From a virus: 64,000 nucleotides of DNA. The notes below the pieces were generated by a model. The model did not search any database. It was not told where the DNA came from and saw only the letters and a list, made by a program, of their open reading frames with translations. The DNA lies in the IMG/VR virus record IMGVR_UViG_3300036791_000458, positions 1 through 64,000 of that record, one strand, 5' to 3'. A program made the translations under genes and the position numbers. Shown piece by piece: positions 9,165 through 16,355 of this stretch (positions are counted from its first letter, which is position 1; every line of letters begins with the position of its first letter).

Positions 9165-9796
9165 ATCGGTATAATCGTTTTGTAGTTGTTAAGGATCGCT
9201 TCAACTACTGGTTCGCATTCATAATCCTGATAAGAAGTGGTTCCCGCGCCACCTGCCATTGTCTTGCTTTTCAAACCTATCCAGTCACGACGCTTATAGG
9301 TAAGTGCGACTTGAATTACACATGCTCGCTCAATGTCTGGTGGCGTATTCTTATAGCCTGCCGTGTAGACTATATTAATATTTTGAACACCTTCATCAAA
9401 TCCACCAGAACCATAGCCTACACCGGGGCCACCACGCATAATAAGCGCGTCTTTTGCGCTGTTGATCATGACTCCAGTATCACTATAGTTCGGAGCAAGT
9501 GGAATCGACCTACCGCTAACGTTCAACGATATGACGCTTTGAATTGGATTGTTGCGTAGAAACATTAGACCATGACCCGTACCGTCATACCACTCATTGA
9601 ATTCAACGGGTTCATTGAATGGGTTCACCTCTGGTACGTCACCATCTGCGCCCAGACCGACCTTCCACATAAAAATCCAACTCCACATCACTATGCAAGC
9701 TTGGATATTATCGTCGTCAGTAGACGCCGCGGGTGCCTTACCCGTACCCGACAACCAACTTTTGACCGCATCGACAGTAGTTAATTCAATTCCCAT
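9161..9796 (-). CDS. Head-tail adaptor (HK97 gp6-like)
   Basis: 211 aa. Begins with T-T-V-D-A-V-K-S-W-L-S and a helical region, includes the strand segment NPIQSVISLNVSGRSIPLAP, then VQNINIVYTAGYKNTPPDIE and a helix AAC-type segment ending with KRRDWIGLKSKTM. The VxYTAGY-x(3)-PxxIE pattern is typical of gp6/gp15-type adaptor proteins attached under the portal. ATG at 9796 follows the upstream stop by 2 bp. Confidence 0.8.
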   Translation of the reverse strand: MGIELTTVDAVKSWLSGTGKAPAASTDDDNIQACIVMWSWIFMWKVGLGADGDVPEVNPFNEPVEFNEWYDGTGHGLMFLRNNPIQSVISLNVSGRSIPLAPNYSDTGVMINSAKDALIMRGGPGVGYGSGGFDEGVQNINIVYTAGYKNTPPDIERACVIQVALTYKRRDWIGLKSKTMAGGAGTTSYQDYECEPVVEAILNNYKTIIPI

Positions 9797-9798
9797 AA

Positions 9799-10629
9799 TT
9801 AACCTGCTAACGCCTCTATGTCGTAGAAGTCACGAACATGATTTTTGAGTTCTTCGGAATCACTAATAACTCTCTTTACGTATTCGTAGCGTTCTTCGAG
9901 AAGACCTACGGGACGAATGCTCTTTCTACGATGGTATCCGTACCAGCCGACATGTTGCGCATGAGCTGTTATGGGATAGACTGAGAAGCACCTGTTGAGT
10001 CCCATCACCCGAAGTATCAATCCATCCTGCTCACAGTACTCATTGTCGAAACCGAATCCAAATAGATGGCGACGAATGTAGTACTCCATGTGAGAAAAGT
10101 AATCAGGAATCGCGTGCCTAATAATATGACTAAGAATTCCACGCTCAAAACAAACTCCCCAAGAAGCGTAATCCATATAGTTTTTGTAGTAACCGTTTTC
10201 AACGTCTGCGTTTGGTGCCGAGTGACGCTGGTTCATCGTCCCGATAGAACAAAAGCAATCCGGGAACAACTTCTGAATGTAATAATGCCACTCAAAAAAG
10301 TCCTTTGAAACCATGATGTCATCCTCAACCATGAAGACGTATTTTGCATCAGTTTCATAAGCTTCCCGGTAGGCAGTCAGAACGTTGTAGCTGTTACCAC
10401 TGTAGTTGTGAGTTGGGCGAATGATTATGTCAATCTGCAAAGTAGGAAACTTCGCGACTACAGTCGCAATGTCCTGTATTGGTGACTGGAAACCTTCATG
10501 AGAATCTACGCAAACCCGAATATCTAACTTTGCCGCATCCGGACAACGAGCAATACGCTCAAGACAAATCCAGAGCATTTCCGGACGACTGTATGTCGGA
10601 ATAATCAGAATGTCTTTTTGATCGCTCAT
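9799..10629 (-). CDS. GT-A fold glycosyltransferase (family 2-like)
   Basis: 276 aa. Starts KDILIIPTYSRPEMLWICLE, the usual GT-A N-terminal strand, with a DxD-equivalent F-M-V-E-D-D-I at about residues 98-104 preceding K-D-F-F-E-W. A C-terminal part with GFDNEYCEQDGLILRV corresponds to an acceptor-side ED/EQD motif. It is the last gene of a four-gene glycosylation cassette set between capsid and connector genes; start overlaps the preceding stop (ATGA). Likely transfers a sugar to a virion or host surface substrate; the acceptor is unknown. Confidence 0.78.
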   Translation of the reverse strand: MSDQKDILIIPTYSRPEMLWICLERIARCPDAAKLDIRVCVDSHEGFQSPIQDIATVVAKFPTLQIDIIIRPTHNYSGNSYNVLTAYREAYETDAKYVFMVEDDIMVSKDFFEWHYYIQKLFPDCFCSIGTMNQRHSAPNADVENGYYKNYMDYASWGVCFERGILSHIIRHAIPDYFSHMEYYIRRHLFGFGFDNEYCEQDGLILRVMGLNRCFSVYPITAHAQHVGWYGYHRRKSIRPVGLLEERYEYVKRVISDSEELKNHVRDFYDIEALAG

Positions 10630-11087
10630 AACTTCTCCAAAGTGTAACGAAGATCGTTAAATTCCCGTCTCACTTCTAGTTGCTTCCACCACTTGGAATA
10701 GTTCTCTCCAAAGTAGTAGCGACCAAAGTCCTGCCATACCGTCCCGGACTCTGGCCCCGGGCACCAGTAAAGAAAACTCTCCGGATGGAAAACCCGATAA
10801 TGAGTAGGATCACGGTACGAGTAATGATTGTCCCAAGCAGGAAGCCTCATGTTGAGAATCCCACCCTGTCTTAGTAGTCGATGACACTCATCTAGCCATA
10901 CCTGTACATCCATCTTCAAATGCTCAAACACATCTGTCGCAAGTATCTCATCAAGTGAACCGTCTTCTAAGGGCCACGGAATCTGCTGTAAGTCCCACGC
11001 GACATCCACAAAATAATCATGCTTCCACTTGTCGTGGTGAGTGTAACCTTCAGTCGGTTTGTTTCCACAACCTAGTTCAAGTTTCAT
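10626..11087 (-). CDS. Class I SAM-dependent methyltransferase
   Basis: 153 aa from ATG 11087, which overlaps the upstream stop as ATGA. Motif I is K-L-E-L-G-C-G-N-K-P at the very N-terminus, followed by V-A-W-D-L-Q-Q-I-P-W-P and an EILATDVFEHL segment (post-motif II) and LLRQGGILNMRLP. These are the motifs of Methyltransf_11-like enzymes. Short for the family. It probably modifies a sugar nucleotide or glycan made by the adjacent glycosyltransferases. Confidence 0.82.
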   Translation of the reverse strand: MKLELGCGNKPTEGYTHHDKWKHDYFVDVAWDLQQIPWPLEDGSLDEILATDVFEHLKMDVQVWLDECHRLLRQGGILNMRLPAWDNHYSYRDPTHYRVFHPESFLYWCPGPESGTVWQDFGRYYFGENYSKWWKQLEVRREFNDLRYTLEKL

Positions 11088-11632
11088 TGCTTCACCACTA
11101 TCGCGGTGTTTCTCCAATCAGCATTCTTCTCTTTGATCAGTCTCGCGTCAGAGTTATCTCGCAAAAAATCCGTAAAGACTTTATTGAGCTGCGGAAATAC
11201 ATGATGACCAACGTCATCAAATACCAGACACCCACCACGTTTCAACAAACGCCAAGAGTTAGTTAAGTCGGCATTCGCGCCCTCTGCACTATGATCACCG
11301 TCTACCGTAATCAAGTCGAACTCTTCGCTTAAGATAGGAACTAGAACTTTTGAGTCGCCATCTAAAAAAGTTACATGAGCATCAAACAAATCTAATACCG
11401 GAATTATATGCTCGTGATTCGACAATCCGTGGTCACAGTACTTTGGATTCCAGATGTCACACAAAACGATTCTAACCAAAGAAGCATTCACTAGAACCGT
11501 TCTCAGAGAACCACCACCATCTACACCAATTTCGAGGTAACTCTTCGGCCTGATCGATTTACACGCGAAGCACAGGGCATCGTGAAGGTCTTGCCCCGGA
11601 ATCCCCGACCATTCCCAAACCAGTTCCATCAA
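11084..11632 (-). CDS. Class I methyltransferase, Methyltransf_24/CmcI-like
   Basis: 182 aa. S-Y-L-E-I-G-V-D-G-G-G-S near residue 31 is motif I; FDLITVDGDHSAEGANADL at about 106-124 is the V-D-G-D-H/D motif typical of Methyltransf_24 and cephalosporin-hydroxylase-like proteins; GGCLVFDDVGHHVFP follows. The start overlaps the upstream glycosyltransferase stop. Part of the 9.8-13.2 kb glycan modification cassette. Confidence 0.8.
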   Translation of the reverse strand: MMELVWEWSGIPGQDLHDALCFACKSIRPKSYLEIGVDGGGSLRTVLVNASLVRIVLCDIWNPKYCDHGLSNHEHIIPVLDLFDAHVTFLDGDSKVLVPILSEEFDLITVDGDHSAEGANADLTNSWRLLKRGGCLVFDDVGHHVFPQLNKVFTDFLRDNSDARLIKEKNADWRNTAIVVKQ

Positions 11633-12540
11633 GCAACCCCTGCCATCACATCAAGATTCTTTTCGAATACTTCCCTGTCCAAACGAAATTGTTCACGAGC
11701 ACGTTCCCGAAACAACTCTATCTGCATATCAGTCATATTGAGTGCTATTGAAACTCCGTCCATTATCGCGTCCGGTGACACGTAGTGAAGACTCGCGGAG
11801 TTATATGGTTTAGTTCGATCATAAGGAACCATGATTGCAGCCGAGCACTCATTCATAGGAGGCGCATCGGTAGTGATTACTATCGCGCCAACCCCTAAAC
11901 CTTCATGAAGCACATGACCGTAACCTTCATAGGCAGATGGCATGATATGAAACAAATGACTATTCATCAAAGGCACCATTTCTTCATCGGTGACTCTTTG
12001 TATCCAAGTAACGTTTTTCTGCTTAGGGCGATAATACTCAGATACTACAGTTAGCTGTGAATCGATATTTCGCCACGCTCTCAGTATAGAATCAGTGTTT
12101 TTGAACTGAGATTTCCCCGCAACATGAAGAAACTTTCTCTCCCGTTCAATTTCCGGAACGTAAAAGTCTAATGCCTTCCAACCGAGATAGTCGATACTGA
12201 ATCTCGTTTTTGATTGGTTCTGCCAATCCACACGTCTCTTCTCTCTAAAAATTTCAGCACAATCTTTAGTCTTTGCGAATACCTTGTCTATCTCTGGAAG
12301 AAGATTATCGAAGTACCACCACTCAGCATTAGGTATCACCCATTGTTCACGCGCACACTTGAATAGTTGTGGTGCGACTAGCTCAACAAAGATGTTGAAG
12401 TCTACTTCCGGACACTCAATATCATTCCACATGACCTTGGAGACTTCCACGCCGCGAGACGATAGCTCTCTACCGAGCATTTCACAGTCTCTCTGTAGTC
12501 CAACACCGTTGCTCAAATTGGATATGATGTTAACCCGCAC
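11629..12540 (-). CDS. GT-B type glycosyltransferase (GT4-like)
   Basis: 303 aa from a GTG at 12540 (VRVNIISNLSNGVGLQRDC), with AAGG upstream; longer in-frame versions only read through the preceding gene. G-V-G-L-Q-R-D-C marks the glycine-rich N-terminal loop, FLHVAGKSQFKNTDSILRAW the second Rossmann domain, and PSAYEGYGHVLHEGLGVGAI the E-x(7)-E donor-binding motif of retaining GT4-like enzymes. It overlaps the preceding glycosyltransferase gene by 11 bp. Confidence 0.8.
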   Translation of the reverse strand: MRVNIISNLSNGVGLQRDCEMLGRELSSRGVEVSKVMWNDIECPEVDFNIFVELVAPQLFKCAREQWVIPNAEWWYFDNLLPEIDKVFAKTKDCAEIFREKRRVDWQNQSKTRFSIDYLGWKALDFYVPEIERERKFLHVAGKSQFKNTDSILRAWRNIDSQLTVVSEYYRPKQKNVTWIQRVTDEEMVPLMNSHLFHIMPSAYEGYGHVLHEGLGVGAIVITTDAPPMNECSAAIMVPYDRTKPYNSASLHYVSPDAIMDGVSIALNMTDMQIELFRERAREQFRLDREVFEKNLDVMAGVA

Positions 12541-13219
12541 TTGTTGCCTTCGCCTCAAGAAATTCAACCGGAAGTTCTTCCAAAGGAAGTGTCTGCCACC
12601 AGTTACCATCCGTAAGTCTGTACTCGCTCGTATTGTTCCCATGAACACGAGCAACCATCGTCTTCTCTCCGTCCACACTGTGAATCTGATTATTAATCCG
12701 CGCCTTAACTACAAAGGCATTATCCTCGCCTATATTCTTACATTCGAAGTTGTGCTGTTCCCAAAACTCACGGGTATAGCAAAGACTAGAACCACATGAG
12801 TACTCAGTGCTGGGATGAGTGTACTTGTAGAGTTGTTTTTCTCTTGAATCAAAAAATAATAGCGAATAAAAACCAACTACACTTTTCCCAGAAGAATTCA
12901 TCGTTTTGACTTGCTTAGTAATACGATCACTGGCTGACCAATCATCGTCATCGAAGTGAATGAATACCGAACCTTTGCCAAGTCGGTTCGCGATATTACG
13001 CTTTGCACCTATTGACTGCCTAGTAGGATAAAACTCAGACATGACAGGACGGTAATAGGTCACTCCCGGTACACCTTCACACAAGTCTTTGACTATGTCG
13101 TAGCCGTCATCGACAACTATCAATTCCTTTTCCTGCCAGTCCTGTTTTTGATAGCACTTCAGCGCGGAGACTAAAAAGTCACGTCTGTCCGCCGTCGGCA
13201 TTATGCAAGTGACTAACAT
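12530..13219 (-). CDS. Family 2 glycosyltransferase
   Basis: 229 aa from ATG 13219 (MLVTCIMPTADRRDFLVSAL), the usual GT2 N-terminus. ELIVVDDGYD is the first Asp motif and VFIHFDDDDW the DxD metal/donor site; KNIGEDNAFV is the ED acceptor motif. An in-frame ATG 30 nt upstream would add ten residues encoded by a strong hairpin, so the shorter start is preferred. First gene of the four-gene glycosylation cassette. Confidence 0.82.
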   Translation of the reverse strand: MLVTCIMPTADRRDFLVSALKCYQKQDWQEKELIVVDDGYDIVKDLCEGVPGVTYYRPVMSEFYPTRQSIGAKRNIANRLGKGSVFIHFDDDDWSASDRITKQVKTMNSSGKSVVGFYSLLFFDSREKQLYKYTHPSTEYSCGSSLCYTREFWEQHNFECKNIGEDNAFVVKARINNQIHSVDGEKTMVARVHGNNTSEYRLTDGNWWQTLPLEELPVEFLEAKATSAG

Positions 13220-13227
13220 AAGAATTA

Positions 13228-13253
13228 AGAGATGCTTCCGGAGAAGCATCTCT
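13228..13253 (-). terminator. 11-bp hairpin with UCCG tetraloop between decoration gene and glycosylation cassette
   Basis: Perfect 11-bp inverted repeat (AGAGATGCTTC ... GAAGCATCTCT) closed by a four-base loop; on the minus-strand RNA this is a cUCCGg tetraloop of the very stable UNCG class, followed by UUAAUUCUU. It could be a terminator or an mRNA-stabilising hairpin just before the glycosyltransferase start. Confidence 0.6.
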
Positions 13254-13268
13254 CACAGCCGGCCTTTT

Positions 13269-13712
13269 TCATGCAACCGTAATCAACTGAAATGGAGCAG
13301 TTGATTGTGGGTTGTCTGGATCAGCAGTGGTAAGGGTGACATCATGACGTGCCATACCTTGCCCTGCGTATTTCAGTATGTTGACTTCGGGAACGGCAAC
13401 TTTCACCTCAGTGTCCGTCCAAGCTGGCGTGCTCTGGACAGGACTTTGCTCAGTGTCTTCATCCATCACCACGCTCGCCGCAAATCCGCCAACCGTAACC
13501 GAACCAATATCGGTGCCGAAGTTTGTTCCGGTGATAGTAATGGTATCTCCCACCTTTGCAACTTCGGGATCAATTGTTTCAATGGTAGGCGCAGTGGACG
13601 ACGCTTTTTCAGTAGCGGACGAAGACGACACTGACACCCGTTTTGCTGGCTTCAGCGGGGTTGGCGGTGGCGTCTTGTGTTCAGTTGAAGTTTTGTGCTC
13701 TTGATCAGTCAT
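13269..13712 (-). CDS. IPT/TIG Ig-like protein, capsid decoration candidate
   Basis: 147 aa. A Lys/Pro/Ser/Thr-rich N-terminal 40 residues precede a single IPT/TIG domain (APTIETIDPEVAKVGDTITI, then TGTNFGTDIGSVTVGG and a WTDTEVKVAVPE strand). A ribosome site AAAGGA lies ahead of ATG 13712. It is the first gene after the major capsid gene, where decoration proteins are usual; Ig-like decoration of capsids is well known in siphophages. Separated from the capsid gene by two hairpins, so its expression level may differ. Confidence 0.7.
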   Translation of the reverse strand: MTDQEHKTSTEHKTPPPTPLKPAKRVSVSSSSATEKASSTAPTIETIDPEVAKVGDTITITGTNFGTDIGSVTVGGFAASVVMDEDTEQSPVQSTPAWTDTEVKVAVPEVNILKYAGQGMARHDVTLTTADPDNPQSTAPFQLITVA

Positions 13713-13727
13713 TTGAAAAATCCTTTC

Positions 13728-13782
13728 GAGATATGGTTATAACCATCTCTAATCCTCATTGGCACTAATAGCACCAATGAGG
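13728..13782 (-). terminator. Two tandem hairpins after the major capsid gene
   Basis: A 9-bp perfect stem (CCTCATTGG at 13754-13762 with CCAATGAGG at 13774-13782) is followed on the minus strand by a 14-nt palindrome ATGGTTATAACCAT at 13733-13746 within a longer imperfect stem. They lie between the capsid stop and the IPT/TIG gene. No long U tract, so attenuation or mRNA 3'-end protection is as likely as termination. Confidence 0.5.
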
Positions 13783-13798
13783 AAAAGAGTTAAACGAA

Positions 13799-15388
13799 CT
13801 ACGGATTCACTACGTTCGCGGCGCCTGTTATCACGGCAATCCCGAATGGGATGTAGTGTTGAAGCGTCTCGAAGCAGTAAGTTCCAAGTTCATGCTGCAA
13901 TTTTCTGTAGGGCCACTTAATCGAGAAGTGATCTTCCAGTGACATGATCTGCCGTACAGTCGGAATAGTTCCGCCCGCGGCAGGATACGGGTTGTTAATC
14001 AGGTCAAAGTAGATGCAACCTTGGGGCATCCACGGGTGAGTAAGAACGGGAAGAACCTTGGGCGCGCCCGTGTTTGAATACTTGGAACGGTATTCAACCA
14101 GTTTGGTGCCACCGGACAAAGTTCCATCTGAATTGCGATCAAACACGATTCTTTGCGCAAGGGAGTGCCCAGTACTTGACTGAACAATGGCGCGGGAAAT
14201 CGCGGAAATCAAATTACCACCGACATAGATTTTGTCGAAGGTCAACTTGTAGTTAAGCCAGAAGAAGTCCATGACATCTTCAAACTCTTTGATCGTCCCG
14301 TCGCCGTTCGCAGTGAAGCCGGCCCCGGCCAAGTCCTTCCAATAAGAAGGTTGCGACGCATTCGCGTTGCTGAATCCCCACGTCATCAAGCCATCAAAGT
14401 CAAGAGTGTTGTAGGAATTGTCGGTTGACAGTCCTTTGGTGGTGACTGCATCAGTCGCGTTTGCTTTTTGGTTTGTTCCCGGAGGCGCCCCTGAAATGAC
14501 TACGGTTGAGGTTGACGAAAGTCCCCAGAACACAGCATTTGATGTCACAGGAGTCGTTGCATCAGTCGTGTCAACAAACCACGCGTAGGCAACGGCGCCA
14601 GCAATTGGATTCACCGTGAACTGAACGGACTGTTTACTTGTGCCTGAGCTTGACGCGACAACTGCTGACGCGGCGGAAACTACTGACGTGCCACCGTTGA
14701 TATCGTCAGTCGAAGAATCCGCGTTAACACGGCGGAATGGAAGCTTCACCCCGGTTGGAGTCGCGAGATACTGACCCCACGCGGTCAATGCGACACAAAA
14801 CGCCGAAACATTCACCGCATTTGGAAATCCGGTGCCACCTTTTGCATCAACCACCGTGGTCACACCGAGCGCGACTGGTGCGGAAACCGTTCCCAAAACG
14901 AATCCATAGGTTCCGCCCACTCCGGGAGTACCGGAGTTGCCAAAGAGAATCATTCTCTCTTCGCCCATGAGTAACGCGTTCAACTGGGAAAGTTGCGCGA
15001 GTGATACGTTGTCATCGAACCCCAAACCAGTTGCTTGCGCTTGGAAAGATACCTCAACATCCTTGCCCAAGAACTTGTAAGGCGCGTAGTAGTCTTTCTC
15101 AGTGAAGTTGAGATAGGCGTTGCGGTTTCCTTCTGACACGGCAGGATAGCCACCAGCATCGATACCAGTGATTGCTTTCCAGTTAATTCCCAGACCGCCA
15201 ACCCGTTGCCCATTGAACATCGGGTTTTTGCGAGGGATAGAAGCAAGGAGCGGATAGAACACCGGATAGATGTTCTTCGCTTGTGCTTCCAAGTTGTAGA
15301 AGTTAAGGCCTGTGCCAGTAGAGATGCCCGTGGTTGTAGCATCCTTTCTGAGACCTTTGATTAATTCCAATATAGATGGGTTAATCAT
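13799..15388 (-). CDS. Major capsid protein (HK97-fold)
   Basis: 529 aa, ATAGGAG ribosome site ahead of ATG. The N-terminal arm TTTGISTGTGLNFYNLEAQA followed by KNIYPVFYPLLASIPRKNP is characteristic of a soil-phage major capsid family; the A-domain end has YIPFGIAVITGA. About residues 222-335 form a Ser/Thr/Ala-rich insertion with a fibronectin-like strand pattern (VQFTVNPIAGAVAYAWFVDT), probably a surface domain, which explains the size. It follows a scaffold candidate and an XkdF-like protease. An N-terminal piece of this protein recurs in the 1,874-aa cargo protein. Confidence 0.88.
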   Translation of the reverse strand: MINPSILELIKGLRKDATTTGISTGTGLNFYNLEAQAKNIYPVFYPLLASIPRKNPMFNGQRVGGLGINWKAITGIDAGGYPAVSEGNRNAYLNFTEKDYYAPYKFLGKDVEVSFQAQATGLGFDDNVSLAQLSQLNALLMGEERMILFGNSGTPGVGGTYGFVLGTVSAPVALGVTTVVDAKGGTGFPNAVNVSAFCVALTAWGQYLATPTGVKLPFRRVNADSSTDDINGGTSVVSAASAVVASSSGTSKQSVQFTVNPIAGAVAYAWFVDTTDATTPVTSNAVFWGLSSTSTVVISGAPPGTNQKANATDAVTTKGLSTDNSYNTLDFDGLMTWGFSNANASQPSYWKDLAGAGFTANGDGTIKEFEDVMDFFWLNYKLTFDKIYVGGNLISAISRAIVQSSTGHSLAQRIVFDRNSDGTLSGGTKLVEYRSKYSNTGAPKVLPVLTHPWMPQGCIYFDLINNPYPAAGGTIPTVRQIMSLEDHFSIKWPYRKLQHELGTYCFETLQHYIPFGIAVITGAANVVNP

Positions 15389-15414
15389 TTCTCTTGCTCC
15401 TATTGTATCGGCTC

Positions 15415-15443
15415 GTCAGACTCAAGCTATAACTAGCTTTCTG
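15415..15443 (-). other. Short hairpin in the 5' leader of the capsid gene
   Basis: AAGCTA/TAGCTT with loop TAAC, flanked by TCAGA/TCTGA arms, lies about 27 bases ahead of the capsid ATG on the minus strand. Possible leader hairpin stabilising capsid mRNA. Confidence 0.35.
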
Positions 15444-15471
15444 ACCCGATTTTTGTTACAGTTCAACTTGA

Positions 15472-15499
15472 CGGGACGGTCTAGTTTCGAACCGTCCCG
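15472..15499 (-). terminator. 9-bp GC-rich hairpin before the capsid gene
   Basis: CGGGACGGT/ACCGTCCCG with a 10-nt loop, immediately after the stop of the scaffold candidate. No U tract follows, so this may be a processing or attenuation structure that separates scaffold and capsid expression rather than a full terminator. Confidence 0.5.
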
Positions 15500-15509
15500 C
15501 GCAATTGAA

Positions 15510-16307
15510 TCAGTGCAGCTTTGACATTGGCTCAATCAATGTAACGGGAAGCTCCTGTGATTTTGTCCCGCGCATAAGCTTGAGCGCCTCTTCCTGATCA
15601 CCACCAACCGCCTTTGCGATATCGACTGGCCCAGAGTTTACGGGCGGTTTGACATCAGTCGCGTCATTCACTTTCGTCACCGCGCCACCCCCGCCTGCAC
15701 GAACAACAGGACGAACATCTGAGCGATCACCAACGCCAGTCCCGTTCCCGTTTCCGCTCATGGCTTTTTCCACTGTGCCATTGCCACCGGAGTTTCCGCC
15801 CTGATTGCCGGCGTCATCGTTTCCCGCAAGTGCTTTGACAAACTCTTCCATGAAAGAAGTCATCGAAGAATCCACTGCTTTCTGGATCATCTGCTGAACG
15901 TCTTCCGCCTTCAAAACTTTCTCGGCATCGTTCTTCTTTCCGTTCCCATTGCCACCGTTGCCACCGTTACCGCCGTTCTCGCCAGTCGTTTCACCTTTAC
16001 CGCTGGTCGCAGTCGCGCCAGAACCCTTGCTCGAACCCGCAGCTTTGTTCGCGCCGAAGTCCTGAAGGTTCTTCGTCCCTTCGGCTTCAAGATCGATGGA
16101 CTTCAATTCTCCACTTTCATCACCGAGAATTTTGTGAACATTCCCGATTGCTGCGCTCATGTCATCTGCATGTGCCTTGTGAAGGGCATTAATTTTTGAC
16201 ATGTGCCCATTGTGAAGATCATTTGCTTTCTGGTAAAAATCCGCAACCGCCTTTGTCATACGCGCCAATTGGGTGGCTGCCGACTTCGTTTTCTCTAAGT
16301 AATTCAT
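15510..16307 (-). CDS. Scaffold protein candidate
   Basis: 265 aa between the XkdF-like protease and the major capsid protein, the normal scaffold position. The first 75 residues are helical (KTKSAATQLARMTKAVADFY, HKAHADDMSAAIGNVHKIL); the rest is Gly/Asn/Ser-rich low complexity with a second helical part VLKAEDVQQMIQKAVDSSMT and a charged C-terminus ending LIEPMSKLH. Such a helical, disordered, capsid-adjacent protein fits a scaffold, but no family motif is recognised. Confidence 0.6.
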   Translation of the reverse strand: MNYLEKTKSAATQLARMTKAVADFYQKANDLHNGHMSKINALHKAHADDMSAAIGNVHKILGDESGELKSIDLEAEGTKNLQDFGANKAAGSSKGSGATATSGKGETTGENGGNGGNGGNGNGKKNDAEKVLKAEDVQQMIQKAVDSSMTSFMEEFVKALAGNDDAGNQGGNSGGNGTVEKAMSGNGNGTGVGDRSDVRPVVRAGGGGAVTKVNDATDVKPPVNSGPVDIAKAVGGDQEEALKLMRGTKSQELPVTLIEPMSKLH

Positions 16308-16355
16308 TTCGGACGTTACCTTTCCCCGCCAACTGGCGGTTGGGTTTTGTTTGGG

